From Granulosicoccaceae sp. 1_MG-2023 (GTDB taxonomy: Bacteria; Pseudomonadota; Gammaproteobacteria; Granulosicoccales; Granulosicoccaceae), in NCBI GenBank assembly GCA_030546905.1, contig JAUOPI010000008.1:62001-126000 (forward strand): DNA of 64,000 bases. Direction: 5' to 3'. The notes below the pieces were generated by a model that did not search any database, was not told the DNA's origin, and worked only from the letters and a program-made list of their open reading frames with translations. Made by a program: the position numbers and the translations under genes. This document shows, one piece after another, positions 44,866 to 54,741 of this stretch (its first letter is position 1; every line of letters begins with the position of its first letter).

Positions 44866-47529
44866 TCAGAAGAGCTGCTCAACCGGTGCTGACGGCGCCG
44901 GACTCCCCGCGTTCAACGGCGCACTACCGGACTCGTAGACCTCAACCGGCGCCACCTGCTGGTTTTCCTGTGGCGCATTATCATCGCGGAACAGCTCAAA
45001 CATGCTATTGGGATTGCCCGCACTGGTGCGCTGACCGGTCAGCCGGTCAATACGCACGGACACAATCCCGTCCGGATGCACAAACTGATCTTCCGGCACA
45101 TCACGCAAGGCTTCGCGCATGTAATCGACCCAGATCGGCAGAGCCGCGCGACCACCGGTCTCCCGCGCACCGAGCGGCTGCAGCTCGTCAAAACCGACCC
45201 ACACCGAGGCGGCAACCTGACTGTTAAAGCCGGAGAACCAGGCATCGTTCTGATCGTTGGTGGTACCGGTTTTACCGGCCAGATCGCTGCGTTTGAGCAC
45301 CTTGGCGCGGGTCGCGGTGCCACGCCGCACCACCTCGCGCAAGACATCACCCATCAGGTAGGCATTGCGCCGCCCGATTACCCGCGGCGCCTTGTAGACC
45401 GCCGGCTCAATCGCCGCAAAACCGTCGTCGACGCCGGCTTCTTCCGCGGACTCGGCATCGGCCGGCGCGTCACCGGCTGCCGCTTCGATCAGGCCCGCTT
45501 CCTTGCTTTCGTCAGCCGCCCCCAGCGACAGCGCCACCTGCATATCCGGCGCACTGTCATCACACTCCTCATCACAGAGCTCCACCTGCGGTGCGCGGAA
45601 CAGCGTCTCGCCATAGGTGTCCTGAATCTCATCAATAAAGAAAGGCGAAACCAGATAACCGCCGTTTGCAAACACCGCGTAGCCCGACACCAGTTGCAAG
45701 GGCGTTACCGCGCCACTGCCCAGCGCCAGAGACAAATCATAAGGTAATTCGTCACGGTTAAAGCCGAAGCGGCTGACGTAGTCCAGCGCGCGGCGCAAAC
45801 CGAGGCTGCGCAAAACCCGGATCGACACCAGATTGCGCGATTTGACCAGCGCCTCGCGCAAGCGCGTCGGACCGAAGAAGCGGCCGCTGTAGTTTTCCGG
45901 ACGCCATTCGCCTTCCAGCGCAGAGTCATGGAATACCACCGGCGCGTCGTTGTAGATCGTCGCAACGCTGTCGCCGCGCTCCAGCGCGGCCGAATAGATA
46001 AACGGCTTGAAGTTCGAGCCCGGCTGGCGATGCGCCTGAATCACGCGGTTGAATTTACTCTTGTAGAAGTCAAACCCGCCGACCAGCGAAAGCAGCGCAC
46101 CGGACTGCGGCTGAATCGCTACCAACGCGCCTTCGACCTGTGGCAGCTGCGCCAGACTCGCGCTCTGCTCACCGGTCACTTCAACATAGACGACATCGCC
46201 GCTGCTGAGCACCTGATCCAGCGCCGTCACTTCCGGCCCGAGACGGTCTTTGCCAAGCCGCTCACGGGCCCACTGCGCATCGGCCAGGGCCAGAGTCCGG
46301 CGTACGCCGTCGGAGACCAGCAACTGCGCTTCCTGCGCTGACACCGCCAGCACCAGCGCGGCTTTGAGGTGGCCGTATTCGGCGAAACCGTCCAGCGCCT
46401 CGATCAGGGCCGGCTCCGTCACCTCAGTGTCCTCGCCCGTGTCCGTGTCCGTGTCCGCGTCCTCCGCATCACGGATCACCATGCCGCTCTGCTCCTGCTG
46501 CGCCAGACGCGCTTCGGCCAGCGTTGCCTGAATATCGATATTCCCCACCGGACCGGTAAAGCCGTGACGTTTTTCGTAATCGACCAGCCCTTTGCGCAAG
46601 GCCGCGGTCGCGGCCATCTGCTGCGCCGAGTCGAGCGTCGTATAGACCTTCAGACCGGACGTGTAGATCCGTTCGCCGTACAGACTGAGCAAACGCGAGC
46701 GCACCATCTCCGCCACATAGCCGGCCTCAACGTCCGGCCGCGCCACATGCAGGCGCGCCGTCACCGGCATGGCCAAGGCCTCCTGAAACGCCTGATCACT
46801 GATGTAACCAAGCTCATGCATACGCCGCAGCACATAGTCACGGCGAATCAGCGCCCGCTCAGGGTTAACAATCGGGTTGTAGCGCGACGGCGCTTTCGGC
46901 AAACCGGCGATCATGGCCGCCTCAGCGAGTGTCAAATCCATGACATCCTTGCCGTAATACACCCGGGATGCCGCCCCGACACCGTAAGCCCGGTTACCGA
47001 GATAAATCTTGTTCAGGTACAGCTCGAGGATCTTGTCCTTGCTCAGTTCGGACTCAATCTGAAACGAGAGCAGAATCTCATTGAGCTTGCGCTCATAGGT
47101 TTTGCGGTTGCTCAGAAAGAAGTTCCGCGCCACCTGCATGGTGATGGTACTACCGCCCTGACCGCGCTCGCCGGTGCGGATCAGATTAATCGCGGCACGC
47201 AAAATGCCGTGGTAGTCAACGCCCGGATGCTCGTAGAAGCGGTCGTCTTCGGCAGCCAGAAAAGCCTGCTTGAGCACCGGCGGCACACCGTCAATATGGA
47301 CCGGCTCGCGGCGCTTTTCACCGAATTCGGCGATCAGCTTGGCATCGCGGGTATAGACACGCAGCGGCACCTGAAACTGCACATGGTTGAGCGATTCGAT
47401 GGACGGCAGGTTCGGCGCAAACTTGTAATAAACCGCCACCACAGCCACCGCGGCCACCAACACCCCGGCCACACCCAGTACAAAAAACCATTTAAGAAGT
47501 CGCCGCCAGAGCGGTTTTGCGCTTGCCAT
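44866..47529 (-). CDS. ponA: Penicillin-binding protein 1A
   Basis: Bifunctional peptidoglycan synthase, 887 residues, anchored by one N-terminal helix (about residues 12-36). The glycosyltransferase domain has EDDRFYEHPGVDYHGILRA and GGSTITMQVARNFFLS. The transpeptidase domain has the active serine in RQPGSNFKPFIYSA, KSRNLVSIR as second motif and LAGKTGTTNDQNDAWF as third. Two acidic insertions are unusual: DADTDTDTGEDTEVTE near residue 355, encoded by a hexanucleotide repeat, and an Ala/Asp/Glu-rich stretch near residue 690. I chose ATG 47529; the frame is open to 47604. It is divergent from pilM, as in Pseudomonas. Confidence 0.96.
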   Translation of the reverse strand: MASAKPLWRRLLKWFFVLGVAGVLVAAVAVVAVYYKFAPNLPSIESLNHVQFQVPLRVYTRDAKLIAEFGEKRREPVHIDGVPPVLKQAFLAAEDDRFYEHPGVDYHGILRAAINLIRTGERGQGGSTITMQVARNFFLSNRKTYERKLNEILLSFQIESELSKDKILELYLNKIYLGNRAYGVGAASRVYYGKDVMDLTLAEAAMIAGLPKAPSRYNPIVNPERALIRRDYVLRRMHELGYISDQAFQEALAMPVTARLHVARPDVEAGYVAEMVRSRLLSLYGERIYTSGLKVYTTLDSAQQMAATAALRKGLVDYEKRHGFTGPVGNIDIQATLAEARLAQQEQSGMVIRDAEDADTDTDTGEDTEVTEPALIEALDGFAEYGHLKAALVLAVSAQEAQLLVSDGVRRTLALADAQWARERLGKDRLGPEVTALDQVLSSGDVVYVEVTGEQSASLAQLPQVEGALVAIQPQSGALLSLVGGFDFYKSKFNRVIQAHRQPGSNFKPFIYSAALERGDSVATIYNDAPVVFHDSALEGEWRPENYSGRFFGPTRLREALVKSRNLVSIRVLRSLGLRRALDYVSRFGFNRDELPYDLSLALGSGAVTPLQLVSGYAVFANGGYLVSPFFIDEIQDTYGETLFRAPQVELCDEECDDSAPDMQVALSLGAADESKEAGLIEAAAGDAPADAESAEEAGVDDGFAAIEPAVYKAPRVIGRRNAYLMGDVLREVVRRGTATRAKVLKRSDLAGKTGTTNDQNDAWFSGFNSQVAASVWVGFDELQPLGARETGGRAALPIWVDYMREALRDVPEDQFVHPDGIVSVRIDRLTGQRTSAGNPNSMFELFRDDNAPQENQQVAPVEVYESGSAPLNAGSPAPSAPVEQLF
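46427..46462 (-). repeat. Hexanucleotide (GTGTCC) repeats inside ponA
   Basis: On the plus strand GTGTCC occurs at 46427-46432 and in three perfect tandem copies at 46439-46456, followed by GCGTCC. On the coding strand each unit reads GGACAC, giving Asp-Thr pairs in an acidic loop of the penicillin-binding protein. Unit gain or loss keeps the frame and would only change loop length. Confidence 0.6.
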
Positions 47530-47762
47530 AGCCTGATCAGATCCGCAGGAAAGTCGGCCATTATAGCGGCACGCGGGATGCTCTGACCAATCACCTGCAA
47601 ACACGTAACGCTCACAAAAATGCTTTTCTGGCCTGTTTTTTGATTGTGCTCAATCACGAAACCTGTCCCCTGCCGGGATCAGTGACAGTGAAACCTGCCG
47701 GGCCGTCGGAAAATTTTCGGTTCTGTCTAAAGTTTCACACTTACACGGGCGTTAAACGTGAC

Positions 47763-48830
47763 ATGACATTCAAATTCAGCTCAAAAAATACAGGGCTTAT
47801 CGGTCTGGACATCAGCTCGACCTCAGTCAAGCTGGTGGAACTCAAACCGCTTAAGCAAGGCTATAAGGTCGTCAGTTACGTCGTTGAGCCATTGCCGGCC
47901 AACGCCGTAAATGAAAAGAACCTGCAGGACGTTGAGGTCGTTGGCGAGGCGATCCGGCGCGCGATCAAGCGTGCGGAGACCCGAACCAAAACCGCGGCCC
48001 TGGCAGTGCCCAGCGCGATGGTGATCACCAAGATCATCACCATGCCGGCCAATCTGCGCGACCACGAGATGGAAGCGCAAATTCAGCTCGAAGCCGATCA
48101 GTACATTCCCTATCCCCTGGAAGAGATCAATCTGGACTTCCAGGTGCTCGGCCCAAACGATGAACAGGAAGACGTCGTCGACGTGCTGCTCGCCGCTTCG
48201 CGCAGTGAGAACGTCGAGGATCGCACCGCGGCAGCGGAGATCGGCGGGCTGAACGTCAAGATTGTCGACGTGGAACCCTACACCATGGAAACCGCCATGG
48301 AGTTGATCAAACATCAGATCGACGATGAAGGGCGCGACAAGACTGTGGCGATTCTCGATATCGGCGCGACCATGACCAGCCTTTCCGTGCTGCGCGACCA
48401 ACAGCTCATCTACACACGCGAGCAACCCTTCGGCGGTAAGCAGCTGACAGAAGAAATCATGCGCCGCTACGGCTTGTCTTATGAAGACGCAGGCCGGGTA
48501 AAACGCACAGGTGGTCTGCCCGAGAACTACGAGCCGGAAGTACTTGAGCCCTTCAAACAGCTCGTCGTGCAGCAGACAAACCGGTTTCTGCAGTTCTTCT
48601 TTTCCGGCGACAAAAACGACTATGTCGACCAGATCATTCTGGCCGGTGGTAGTGCGGTAATCCCCGGGCTTGCAGAATTGATCGGCGAGCGGATCGGTAC
48701 ACCGACCGTCATTGCCGACCCGTTTGCCAACGTAAAATTCGCTTCGCACATCAATCAGCAACGGATCGTCGATGACGGCCCTGCACTCATGATTGCCTGT
48801 GGCCTGGCTTTGAGAGGCTTCGATCAATGA
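47763..48830 (+). CDS. pilM: Type IV pilus assembly ATPase-like protein PilM
   Basis: Actin-like cytoplasmic protein that binds the PilN tail and links the inner-membrane alignment complex of type IV pili. IGLDISSTSVKLVELKPLKQ at the start, EMEAQIQLEADQYIPYPLEE, and VAILDIGATMTSLSVLRDQQ are characteristic segments. From ATG 47763 it has 355 residues; the frame extends upstream to 47640. It overlaps pilN by four bases and heads pilMNOPQ. Confidence 0.96.
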   Translation: MTFKFSSKNTGLIGLDISSTSVKLVELKPLKQGYKVVSYVVEPLPANAVNEKNLQDVEVVGEAIRRAIKRAETRTKTAALAVPSAMVITKIITMPANLRDHEMEAQIQLEADQYIPYPLEEINLDFQVLGPNDEQEDVVDVLLAASRSENVEDRTAAAEIGGLNVKIVDVEPYTMETAMELIKHQIDDEGRDKTVAILDIGATMTSLSVLRDQQLIYTREQPFGGKQLTEEIMRRYGLSYEDAGRVKRTGGLPENYEPEVLEPFKQLVVQQTNRFLQFFFSGDKNDYVDQIILAGGSAVIPGLAELIGERIGTPTVIADPFANVKFASHINQQRIVDDGPALMIACGLALRGFDQ

Positions 48831-49396
48831 CAAAAATCAACCTGCTTCCGTGGCGTGAAGCGTACCGCGCACAGAAGCAACAGGAATTTTTCGCCATTAT
48901 GCTGGCGGGCGCACTGGTCGCCGGCGGCATTGTTTACGGCGGCATGCAGTTCATGCAGTCAAAAATTGATTTCCAGGAACGCCGCAATGCTTACATACAG
49001 CAGCAGATCGACGCCCTGCAGTCTGAACTGAAAGAAATCAAAGAGCTTGAAAGCACTAAAAACAAGCTGCTGGCACGCATGGACATTATCCAGACGCTGC
49101 AAACCCAGCGGCCCGAACTTGTGCATATCTTTCACGAGCTGGCCAACCGCCTGCCGGACGGCATTTATCTGACCTCAATGGATCAGAAAGGCCGCCAGGT
49201 TGTACTGACCGGCCGCGCCGAATCCAATGCACGGGTTTCCGCGCTGATGCGCCGCCTTGACCAGTCGGATTGGTTTGAGAATCCCGAGCTCGACATCATC
49301 GAAGCTGATGATCAACAAGGTATCAGCTCATTCAAGCTTTCTCTGGCTATTGAAAGCCGCAACAGCGATGACGAGGACGCCTTCAATGGATCTTAA
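48827..49396 (+). CDS. pilN: Type IV pilus inner-membrane protein PilN
   Basis: A 189-residue bitopic membrane protein. The N-terminal ITKINLLPWRE-type motif, here TKINLLPWREAYR, binds PilM. One helix (about residues 22-42) and a coiled-coil/ferredoxin-like periplasmic domain (IYLTSMDQKGRQVVLTGRAE) follow. It overlaps pilM by four bases and pilO by 11. Confidence 0.95.
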   Translation: MTKINLLPWREAYRAQKQQEFFAIMLAGALVAGGIVYGGMQFMQSKIDFQERRNAYIQQQIDALQSELKEIKELESTKNKLLARMDIIQTLQTQRPELVHIFHELANRLPDGIYLTSMDQKGRQVVLTGRAESNARVSALMRRLDQSDWFENPELDIIEADDQQGISSFKLSLAIESRNSDDEDAFNGS

Positions 49397-50015
49397 GAAA
49401 ATTCTGGACGAGCTTAAAAGCACTGATCAGGAAGACCTGAAACGCATCGGTGTGGCCCCGACTTCGGTCAAGGTGGTAGCCGTCAGTCTGTTTGTGATTC
49501 TGGCAACCGCCTTCGGCATCTATCAGTTTGTCCTGCCGATGAAGGCCGACCTTGAAAGCGTCGCCCGCAAAGAAAGCGATCTGCGCCGCAAGTTCGACTC
49601 CGAACAAGCCAAGGCTGCCAACCTGGAGGCTTACTCTGAGCAACTCGCACAAATGCGCAAGACCTTCAACGTCATGCTGCGTCAGTTGCCGAATAAAACC
49701 GATATCGAAAGCCTGCTCGTCGATCTTTCGCAAACCAGTGTCGCCAGCGGCCTGGACGTTGAACGCTTCGAACCCCGGAACGAGGTCAAAAAAGAGTTCT
49801 ACGCCGAGTATCCGATCGATATCAGCGTCACCGGTAACTATCACGAGTTCGGAAGTTTCGTCAGCGGTCTGTCGGCCCTGCCCCGTATCGTTACTCTCAG
49901 CAATATCGAGATCAGCAACGGGAGCAAGAACAAGAGCAAAGCGGCGGCGGACGCGGATGCAGAACTCACAATGAATCTGGTAGCGACAACCTATCGCTAT
50001 CTGGATGAAGAATAA
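49386..50015 (+). CDS. pilO: Type IV pilus inner-membrane protein PilO
   Basis: A 209-residue partner of PilN with one N-terminal helix (about residues 30-48), a coiled coil with many charged residues (KADLESVARKESDLRRKFDS) and a periplasmic domain with the conserved YPIDISVTGNYHEFGSFVSG. ATG 49386 lies inside the end of pilN. It dimerises with PilN and connects to PilP by family knowledge. Confidence 0.95.
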   Translation: MDLKKILDELKSTDQEDLKRIGVAPTSVKVVAVSLFVILATAFGIYQFVLPMKADLESVARKESDLRRKFDSEQAKAANLEAYSEQLAQMRKTFNVMLRQLPNKTDIESLLVDLSQTSVASGLDVERFEPRNEVKKEFYAEYPIDISVTGNYHEFGSFVSGLSALPRIVTLSNIEISNGSKNKSKAAADADAELTMNLVATTYRYLDEE

Positions 50016-50053
50016 GACCGGTACCCCGGTGACAGTAAGCGGATGATTTGAAG

Positions 50054-50584
50054 ATGAATCCAAAAATTAAATATCTGGCACTACTTGCGGGCTGCACTGT
50101 AGGGCTTGCCGGCTGCGCGCAGGACATGAGCGATCTGCAGGCCTTTGTGCAACAAACAAAGAACAAACATCAAGGCAAGGTTGACCCCTTACCGGAGTTC
50201 CCTCCTTACGAGAACTTTGTCTACGCACCCGAGCAATTGCGCGACCCGTTCAAGCCGCAAACCGATCAGATGTCCTCATCTGTCGTCGCAGCGGAATATA
50301 CAGGCCCGCGCCCGGAAGCCGGTCGACGCAAAGAACCATTGGAATCATTCCCTCTGGATTCGCTGAAAATGGTCGGCTTATTGCAACAGCAAAACCAAAC
50401 CTGGGGCTTGGTTAAAGACCCCAACGGCACCATTCACCGGGTTCAGCCGGGCAATTACGCCGGGCAGAACAACGGCAAAATCCAGACTGTCGGCGAGGCC
50501 AGCATCGACATTCAGGAGCTGATACCGGACGGATTGAGTGGTTGGGTTAACCGTAAAGCCAAACTGGCTATGAGAGAAGAATAG
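50054..50584 (+). CDS. pilP: Type IV pilus lipoprotein PilP
   Basis: A 176-residue inner-membrane lipoprotein. The signal peptide ends in the lipobox LAGCAQD. DPLPEFPPYENFVYAP and LRDPFKPQ form the flexible N-terminal part that contacts PilN/PilO, and the beta domain includes LKMVGLLQQQNQTWGLVKDP. It connects the alignment complex to the PilQ secretin. A TTG at 50048 is an alternative start. Confidence 0.94.
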   Translation: MNPKIKYLALLAGCTVGLAGCAQDMSDLQAFVQQTKNKHQGKVDPLPEFPPYENFVYAPEQLRDPFKPQTDQMSSSVVAAEYTGPRPEAGRRKEPLESFPLDSLKMVGLLQQQNQTWGLVKDPNGTIHRVQPGNYAGQNNGKIQTVGEASIDIQELIPDGLSGWVNRKAKLAMREE

Positions 50585-50588
50585 ATCT

Positions 50589-52742
50589 ATGGAGACGCAA
50601 GTGAAAACATTTGGCGGCATTGCGCACAAGCAAAGCCCGGCGACAGTCCACAGCAGCCGCAAACCGGCTCTCGGCACACTGGCGGCAGTGGCTATGGCTT
50701 TGAATGTCGCGCTGGCCACACCGGCGCTGGCGGACTCCACGGTACTGCAGGACATCAGTCATGTAGCGCTTCCGGGCAACCAGCAACAATTGTCTTTGAA
50801 GTTCGATGGCGACGTAGTCGAGCCGCGGACCTTCACCATCGACAACCCTGCACGGATTGCCCTGGACTTCCCCGGCACCTCGCTCGGGCTTGATCAGCGC
50901 ATGATTCCGATCGGCAGCGGTCTGGTACGCAGCGTCACATCCGTCGAGGCAAACGGTCGCACACGGGTTGTGATCAACCTGGCCTCAATGGTGCCCTACA
51001 GCACCCGGATGACTGAAGACGGACTTCTCGTCACGCTGCAATCGGGTCGCGAGAGCGCATCCAGCCAGACTTCGGGTCCGGGTATTGAATCCATGGCCAA
51101 GGGCACGGTGTCCAAACAAGTCGACGACCGCGCGGTCAATGATATTGATTTCCGTCGCGGCCCGAACGGCGAAGGACGCATTGTCTTCGGTCTTTCCAAG
51201 CCGGGCGTGCCGATGGATGTGGTCGAAGAAGGCGGCCGCATTGTGATCAACTTCCCCGGCAGCCGCACCGCACCGGAACTGCTTAAACGCCTGGACGTAA
51301 CCGACTTCGGCACCCCGGTACAGTTTATCGACACCCGCGCCACCAACAGTGGTACCCGGGTTGTAGTACAACCGGCCGGCGAGGATTTCGAGCAACTCGC
51401 TTATCAGTCAGACAATGTCTTCACGCTCGAACTCAAGCCCATGCCGAAAGAAGATATTGAAGCCGAACGTAAAAAGAAATTCGGTTATACCGGCGAGCGC
51501 CTGTCGCTGAACTTCCAGGACATCGAGGTCCGCTCGGTTCTGCAGCTGCTGGCTGACTTTACCGAACTCAATATCGTCGTCAGCGACAATGTCGACGGCA
51601 AACTGACGCTGCGTCTGAAAAACGTGCCCTGGGACCAGGCTCTGGACATTATTCTGAAGTCTAAAAACCTCGGCAAACGTCAGTCAGGCAACGTCATTAT
51701 GGTCGCGCCGGCTGAAGAAATCGCCGCCCGCGAACGCGTTGAGCTCGAAGCCCAGCAGCAAAAAACCGAGCTGGCACCGCTGCGCTCTGAGTTCTTCCAG
51801 ATCAACTACGCCGATGCTGCGGATTTCAGCGCACTGCTGAAAACAGACGCCGGCGGCGTCTTGTCCGAACGCGGCAGCGTCACGGTCGATAACCGGACCA
51901 ACGCCCTGCTGATCAGCGATACCGCCGAACGGCTTGACGCGGTTCGTGCCCTGATCAACAAACTGGATATTCCGGTCCGTCAGGTTCTGATCGAGTCACG
52001 CATCGTCGTCGCATACGACAACTTCGCCAACGAGCTCGGCATGCGCATGGGCGTCAACCGCGACACCACCGGCGACGGTGACGGCTTTGTCCTGTCAGGC
52101 GACGCCGACGGTATCGAGGACCTGATCAACGACGATGATCTGGGCGACGGCCGCTACAATGTCGATCTGGCCGCCAGCGACTCGACAGGCACCATCGGTC
52201 TGGCCCTGGCCAAACTGCCCTTCGGCACGCTGCTGGAGCTGGAACTGTCCGCCATGCAGGCAGAAGGCAACGGCGAAGTGGTCTCCAGCCCGCGCATTAT
52301 CACGGCCAATCAGAACCAGGCCCGTATCGAGCAAGGTGTTGAGATCGCTTACCAGGAGGCATCCTCGAGCGGTGCGACATCAACCTCCTTCAAGAAGGCG
52401 GTGCTGAGTCTGGACGTAACGCCGCAGATCACGCCGGATGACCGCATCATCATGGATCTGACCGTCAGCAAAGACAGCGTCGGCGACTACTACGACGGTG
52501 TTCCGAGTATCGACACCCGCGAGGTCAGCACACAGGTGCTGGTCGACAACGGCGAAACCGTGGTGCTCGGCGGTATCTATGAGCAGGAGCAAAGCGACGA
52601 TGTGGATAAGGTACCGTTCTTCGGCGATCTGCCGCTGATCGGACGGCTGTTCAAGCGGACCATGCATAAAAATGAGAAATCCGAACTGCTGGTCTTCGTC
52701 ACACCGAAGATCATCCGCGAAAACAGTAGCATCGGTTACTAA
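50589..52742 (+). CDS. pilQ: Type IV pilus secretin PilQ
   Basis: Outer-membrane pore for type IV pili, 717 residues. After a long signal peptide ending ALA come two AMIN domains (peptidoglycan binding, about residues 50-280), an STN/N0 domain (LSLNFQDIEVRSVLQLLADF), an N1 domain and the secretin core with VVSSPRIITANQNQARIEQG and VPFFGDLPLIGRLFK. A GTG at 50601 has GGAG six bases upstream and could be the true start. An Asp/Gly-rich insertion near residues 495-520 is noted separately. It closes pilMNOPQ before a terminator. Confidence 0.96.
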   Translation: METQVKTFGGIAHKQSPATVHSSRKPALGTLAAVAMALNVALATPALADSTVLQDISHVALPGNQQQLSLKFDGDVVEPRTFTIDNPARIALDFPGTSLGLDQRMIPIGSGLVRSVTSVEANGRTRVVINLASMVPYSTRMTEDGLLVTLQSGRESASSQTSGPGIESMAKGTVSKQVDDRAVNDIDFRRGPNGEGRIVFGLSKPGVPMDVVEEGGRIVINFPGSRTAPELLKRLDVTDFGTPVQFIDTRATNSGTRVVVQPAGEDFEQLAYQSDNVFTLELKPMPKEDIEAERKKKFGYTGERLSLNFQDIEVRSVLQLLADFTELNIVVSDNVDGKLTLRLKNVPWDQALDIILKSKNLGKRQSGNVIMVAPAEEIAARERVELEAQQQKTELAPLRSEFFQINYADAADFSALLKTDAGGVLSERGSVTVDNRTNALLISDTAERLDAVRALINKLDIPVRQVLIESRIVVAYDNFANELGMRMGVNRDTTGDGDGFVLSGDADGIEDLINDDDLGDGRYNVDLAASDSTGTIGLALAKLPFGTLLELELSAMQAEGNGEVVSSPRIITANQNQARIEQGVEIAYQEASSSGATSTSFKKAVLSLDVTPQITPDDRIIMDLTVSKDSVGDYYDGVPSIDTREVSTQVLVDNGETVVLGGIYEQEQSDDVDKVPFFGDLPLIGRLFKRTMHKNEKSELLVFVTPKIIRENSSIGY

Positions 52743-52766
52743 GTCCGCACGGACTGACACAAGAAT

Positions 52767-52796
52767 AAAAAAGCCGGGCCCCGCCCGGCTTTTTTA
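52767..52796 (+). terminator. Intrinsic terminator of pilMNOPQ
   Basis: AAAAAGCCGGGC (52768-52779) pairs with GCCCGGCTTTTT (52783-52794) around a three-base loop. Confidence 0.93.
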
Positions 52797-52925
52797 TATC
52801 GCTGGAGCGCTCTGCCGATATGGTTTACGCTTTGGTGATTTAGTCCGGCAATCAAACACTGTGCACAGTTTGTCTTTCACCGCTTTGTCATGCCCTGCTG
52901 TGAGCGGATTGGCGCGGAGAATCGC

Positions 52926-53507
52926 GTGAATCCCAAAGAAAATATCTTTCTGATCGGCCCCATGGGCGCCGGCAAAACCACCGTCGGCCGGGCACTGGCC
53001 AAACGCCTTAAGCGCGAATTTTTCGACAGCGATAAAGAAATCGAACGTCAATGCGGGGTGAACATCCCGACCATCTTTGATATCGAAGGTGAAGAAGGTT
53101 TCCGCCTGCGCGAAGCGAAAATGATCGACGAGCTCAGCGCCCGCGACGGCATTGTGCTGGCCACCGGCGGCGGTGCGCCCATGCGTGAGGAGAACCGTAA
53201 AAAGCTCGCCGAGCGCGGCATCGTCATTTATCTTTCCGTGACGCTGCAGGAGCAGTTCAACCGCATCTCCCACGACAAAAACCGCCCGCTCCTGAAAACC
53301 GACGACCCACGCGGCACGCTGCGCCGGCTGATGAAAGAACGCGCACCGGTATACGAGACGCTGGCCAGCATCAAAATCAACTCCACCGGACGCAATATGC
53401 GCTACGTGATCGAACGCATCCTGCGCTTTCTGCGTCAGCGTGAACAGAAAAAAAACCACCCTACTTCATCCGGCAAAAGGTCCCGTCATGACAACCCTCA
53501 ACATTGA
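52926..53507 (+). CDS. aroK: Shikimate kinase
   Basis: Phosphorylates shikimate with ATP in aromatic amino acid synthesis. The P-loop [18 protein letters not shown] is at residues 7-24, the metal/shikimate motif is FFDSDKEIE and the [14 protein letters not shown] loop binds substrate. The start is GTG 52926 with GGAG eight bases upstream, giving 193 residues. The 3' end overlaps the start of aroB by 20 bases, so the pair is coupled. Confidence 0.96.
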   Translation: MNPKENIFLIGPMGAGKTTVGRALAKRLKREFFDSDKEIERQCGVNIPTIFDIEGEEGFRLREAKMIDELSARDGIVLATGGGAPMREENRKKLAERGIVIYLSVTLQEQFNRISHDKNRPLLKTDDPRGTLRRLMKERAPVYETLASIKINSTGRNMRYVIERILRFLRQREQKKNHPTSSGKRSRHDNPQH

Positions 53508-54570
53508 CCTCGGCGAACGCAGCTACCCCATCCACATCGGCCCGGGACTGCTGGCCCGCCCCGACCTGCTGACCGGCGCCATCGGCGGTCAGAATGTGTT
53601 GATCGTGAGCAACGAAACAGTCGCACCCTTGTATCTTGAGCGCGTCAAAGCCGCACTCGGTGACTACAACACGCAGACACTGGTGCTGCGCGACGGCGAG
53701 CAGTACAAAACCCTCGACGAGCTGACAAAGATCTACGACAAGCTGCTGGAACTGCGCTTTGACCGGCGCTGCACACTGATCGCCCTGGGCGGCGGCGTGA
53801 TCGGCGATATGACCGGCTTCGCCGCAGCCAGCTATCAGCGCGGCGTCAACTTCATCCAGATCCCGACCACCCTGCTGGCGCAGGTGGACTCCTCCGTAGG
53901 CGGCAAAACCGGCGTGAATCACCCGCTGGGCAAAAACATGATCGGCGCGTTTCACCAGCCGGTCGCGGTAATTGCCGACACCGATTCCCTCAACACCCTG
54001 CCGGACCGCGAGTTGCGCGCCGGCCTGGCCGAGGTCATCAAATACGGACTGTTGATCGATTTTGCGTTCTTTGAATGGCTGGAAGACAACCTGAGCGGCC
54101 TGCTGCAACGCGACACCGCCACCCTCAGCCATGCCATCGCCCACTGCTGCCGGATCAAGGCGCAGGTCGTTGCCAATGACGAACGTGAAAAAGGCCAGCG
54201 CGCCCTGCTCAACCTCGGCCACACCTTCGGCCACGCCATCGAAACCGGTATGGGCTACGGCGCCTGGCTGCACGGCGAAGCGGTCGGCACCGGCATGTGC
54301 ATGGCTGCTGATCTGTCCTGCCGCCTGGGCCGGATCAGCGAGGCAGACCGCGATCGTGCCATCGCCCTGATCGACGCTGCCGGCCTGCCGGTCAAGGCCC
54401 CGTCCTCCCTCACTGAAGAGCGTTTTCTGGCGCTGATGTCGCAGGACAAAAAAGTCACCGACAAAACCCTCAATCTGGTGCTCTTTGAACAACTCGGCCA
54501 CACCGTGTTGACCAGCGACTTTGACGACGCGGCTTTGCGCGCGACGATCCGCGCCTTCACGGCAGCCTGA
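53488..54570 (+). CDS. aroB: 3-dehydroquinate synthase
   Basis: Converts DAHP to 3-dehydroquinate with NAD and a divalent metal, the second step of the shikimate pathway. [20 protein letters not shown], the [20 protein letters not shown] motif and [20 protein letters not shown] with metal-binding histidines are diagnostic. ATG 53488 gives 360 residues. It lies in the conserved aroK-aroB-damX order. Confidence 0.97.
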   Translation: MTTLNIDLGERSYPIHIGPGLLARPDLLTGAIGGQNVLIVSNETVAPLYLERVKAALGDYNTQTLVLRDGEQYKTLDELTKIYDKLLELRFDRRCTLIALGGGVIGDMTGFAAASYQRGVNFIQIPTTLLAQVDSSVGGKTGVNHPLGKNMIGAFHQPVAVIADTDSLNTLPDRELRAGLAEVIKYGLLIDFAFFEWLEDNLSGLLQRDTATLSHAIAHCCRIKAQVVANDEREKGQRALLNLGHTFGHAIETGMGYGAWLHGEAVGTGMCMAADLSCRLGRISEADRDRAIALIDAAGLPVKAPSSLTEERFLALMSQDKKVTDKTLNLVLFEQLGHTVLTSDFDDAALRATIRAFTAA

Positions 54571-54741
54571 ATCCCGCACCTTCCTGCACGGCCGGCCTGC
54601 GGGCCGGTCGCCGCACTGTAATGCAAGCGGAGCGAAAATTGTCCGCCACCGCGGCATTTTTCGACTATATCTACAGGTTGAGCGATAACTTCACCCACGC
54701 CGCCGATCACGCGCTGCAACCTGAGCCGGGCTTTTTTATTC

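Noticed and set aside
46369-47586. 405-codon open frame opposite ponA, and other long antisense frames (gltD, aroB, pilM, dnaG)
   Set aside because: These are artefacts of high G+C third-position bias on the complementary strand; the sense proteins have full catalytic motifs.
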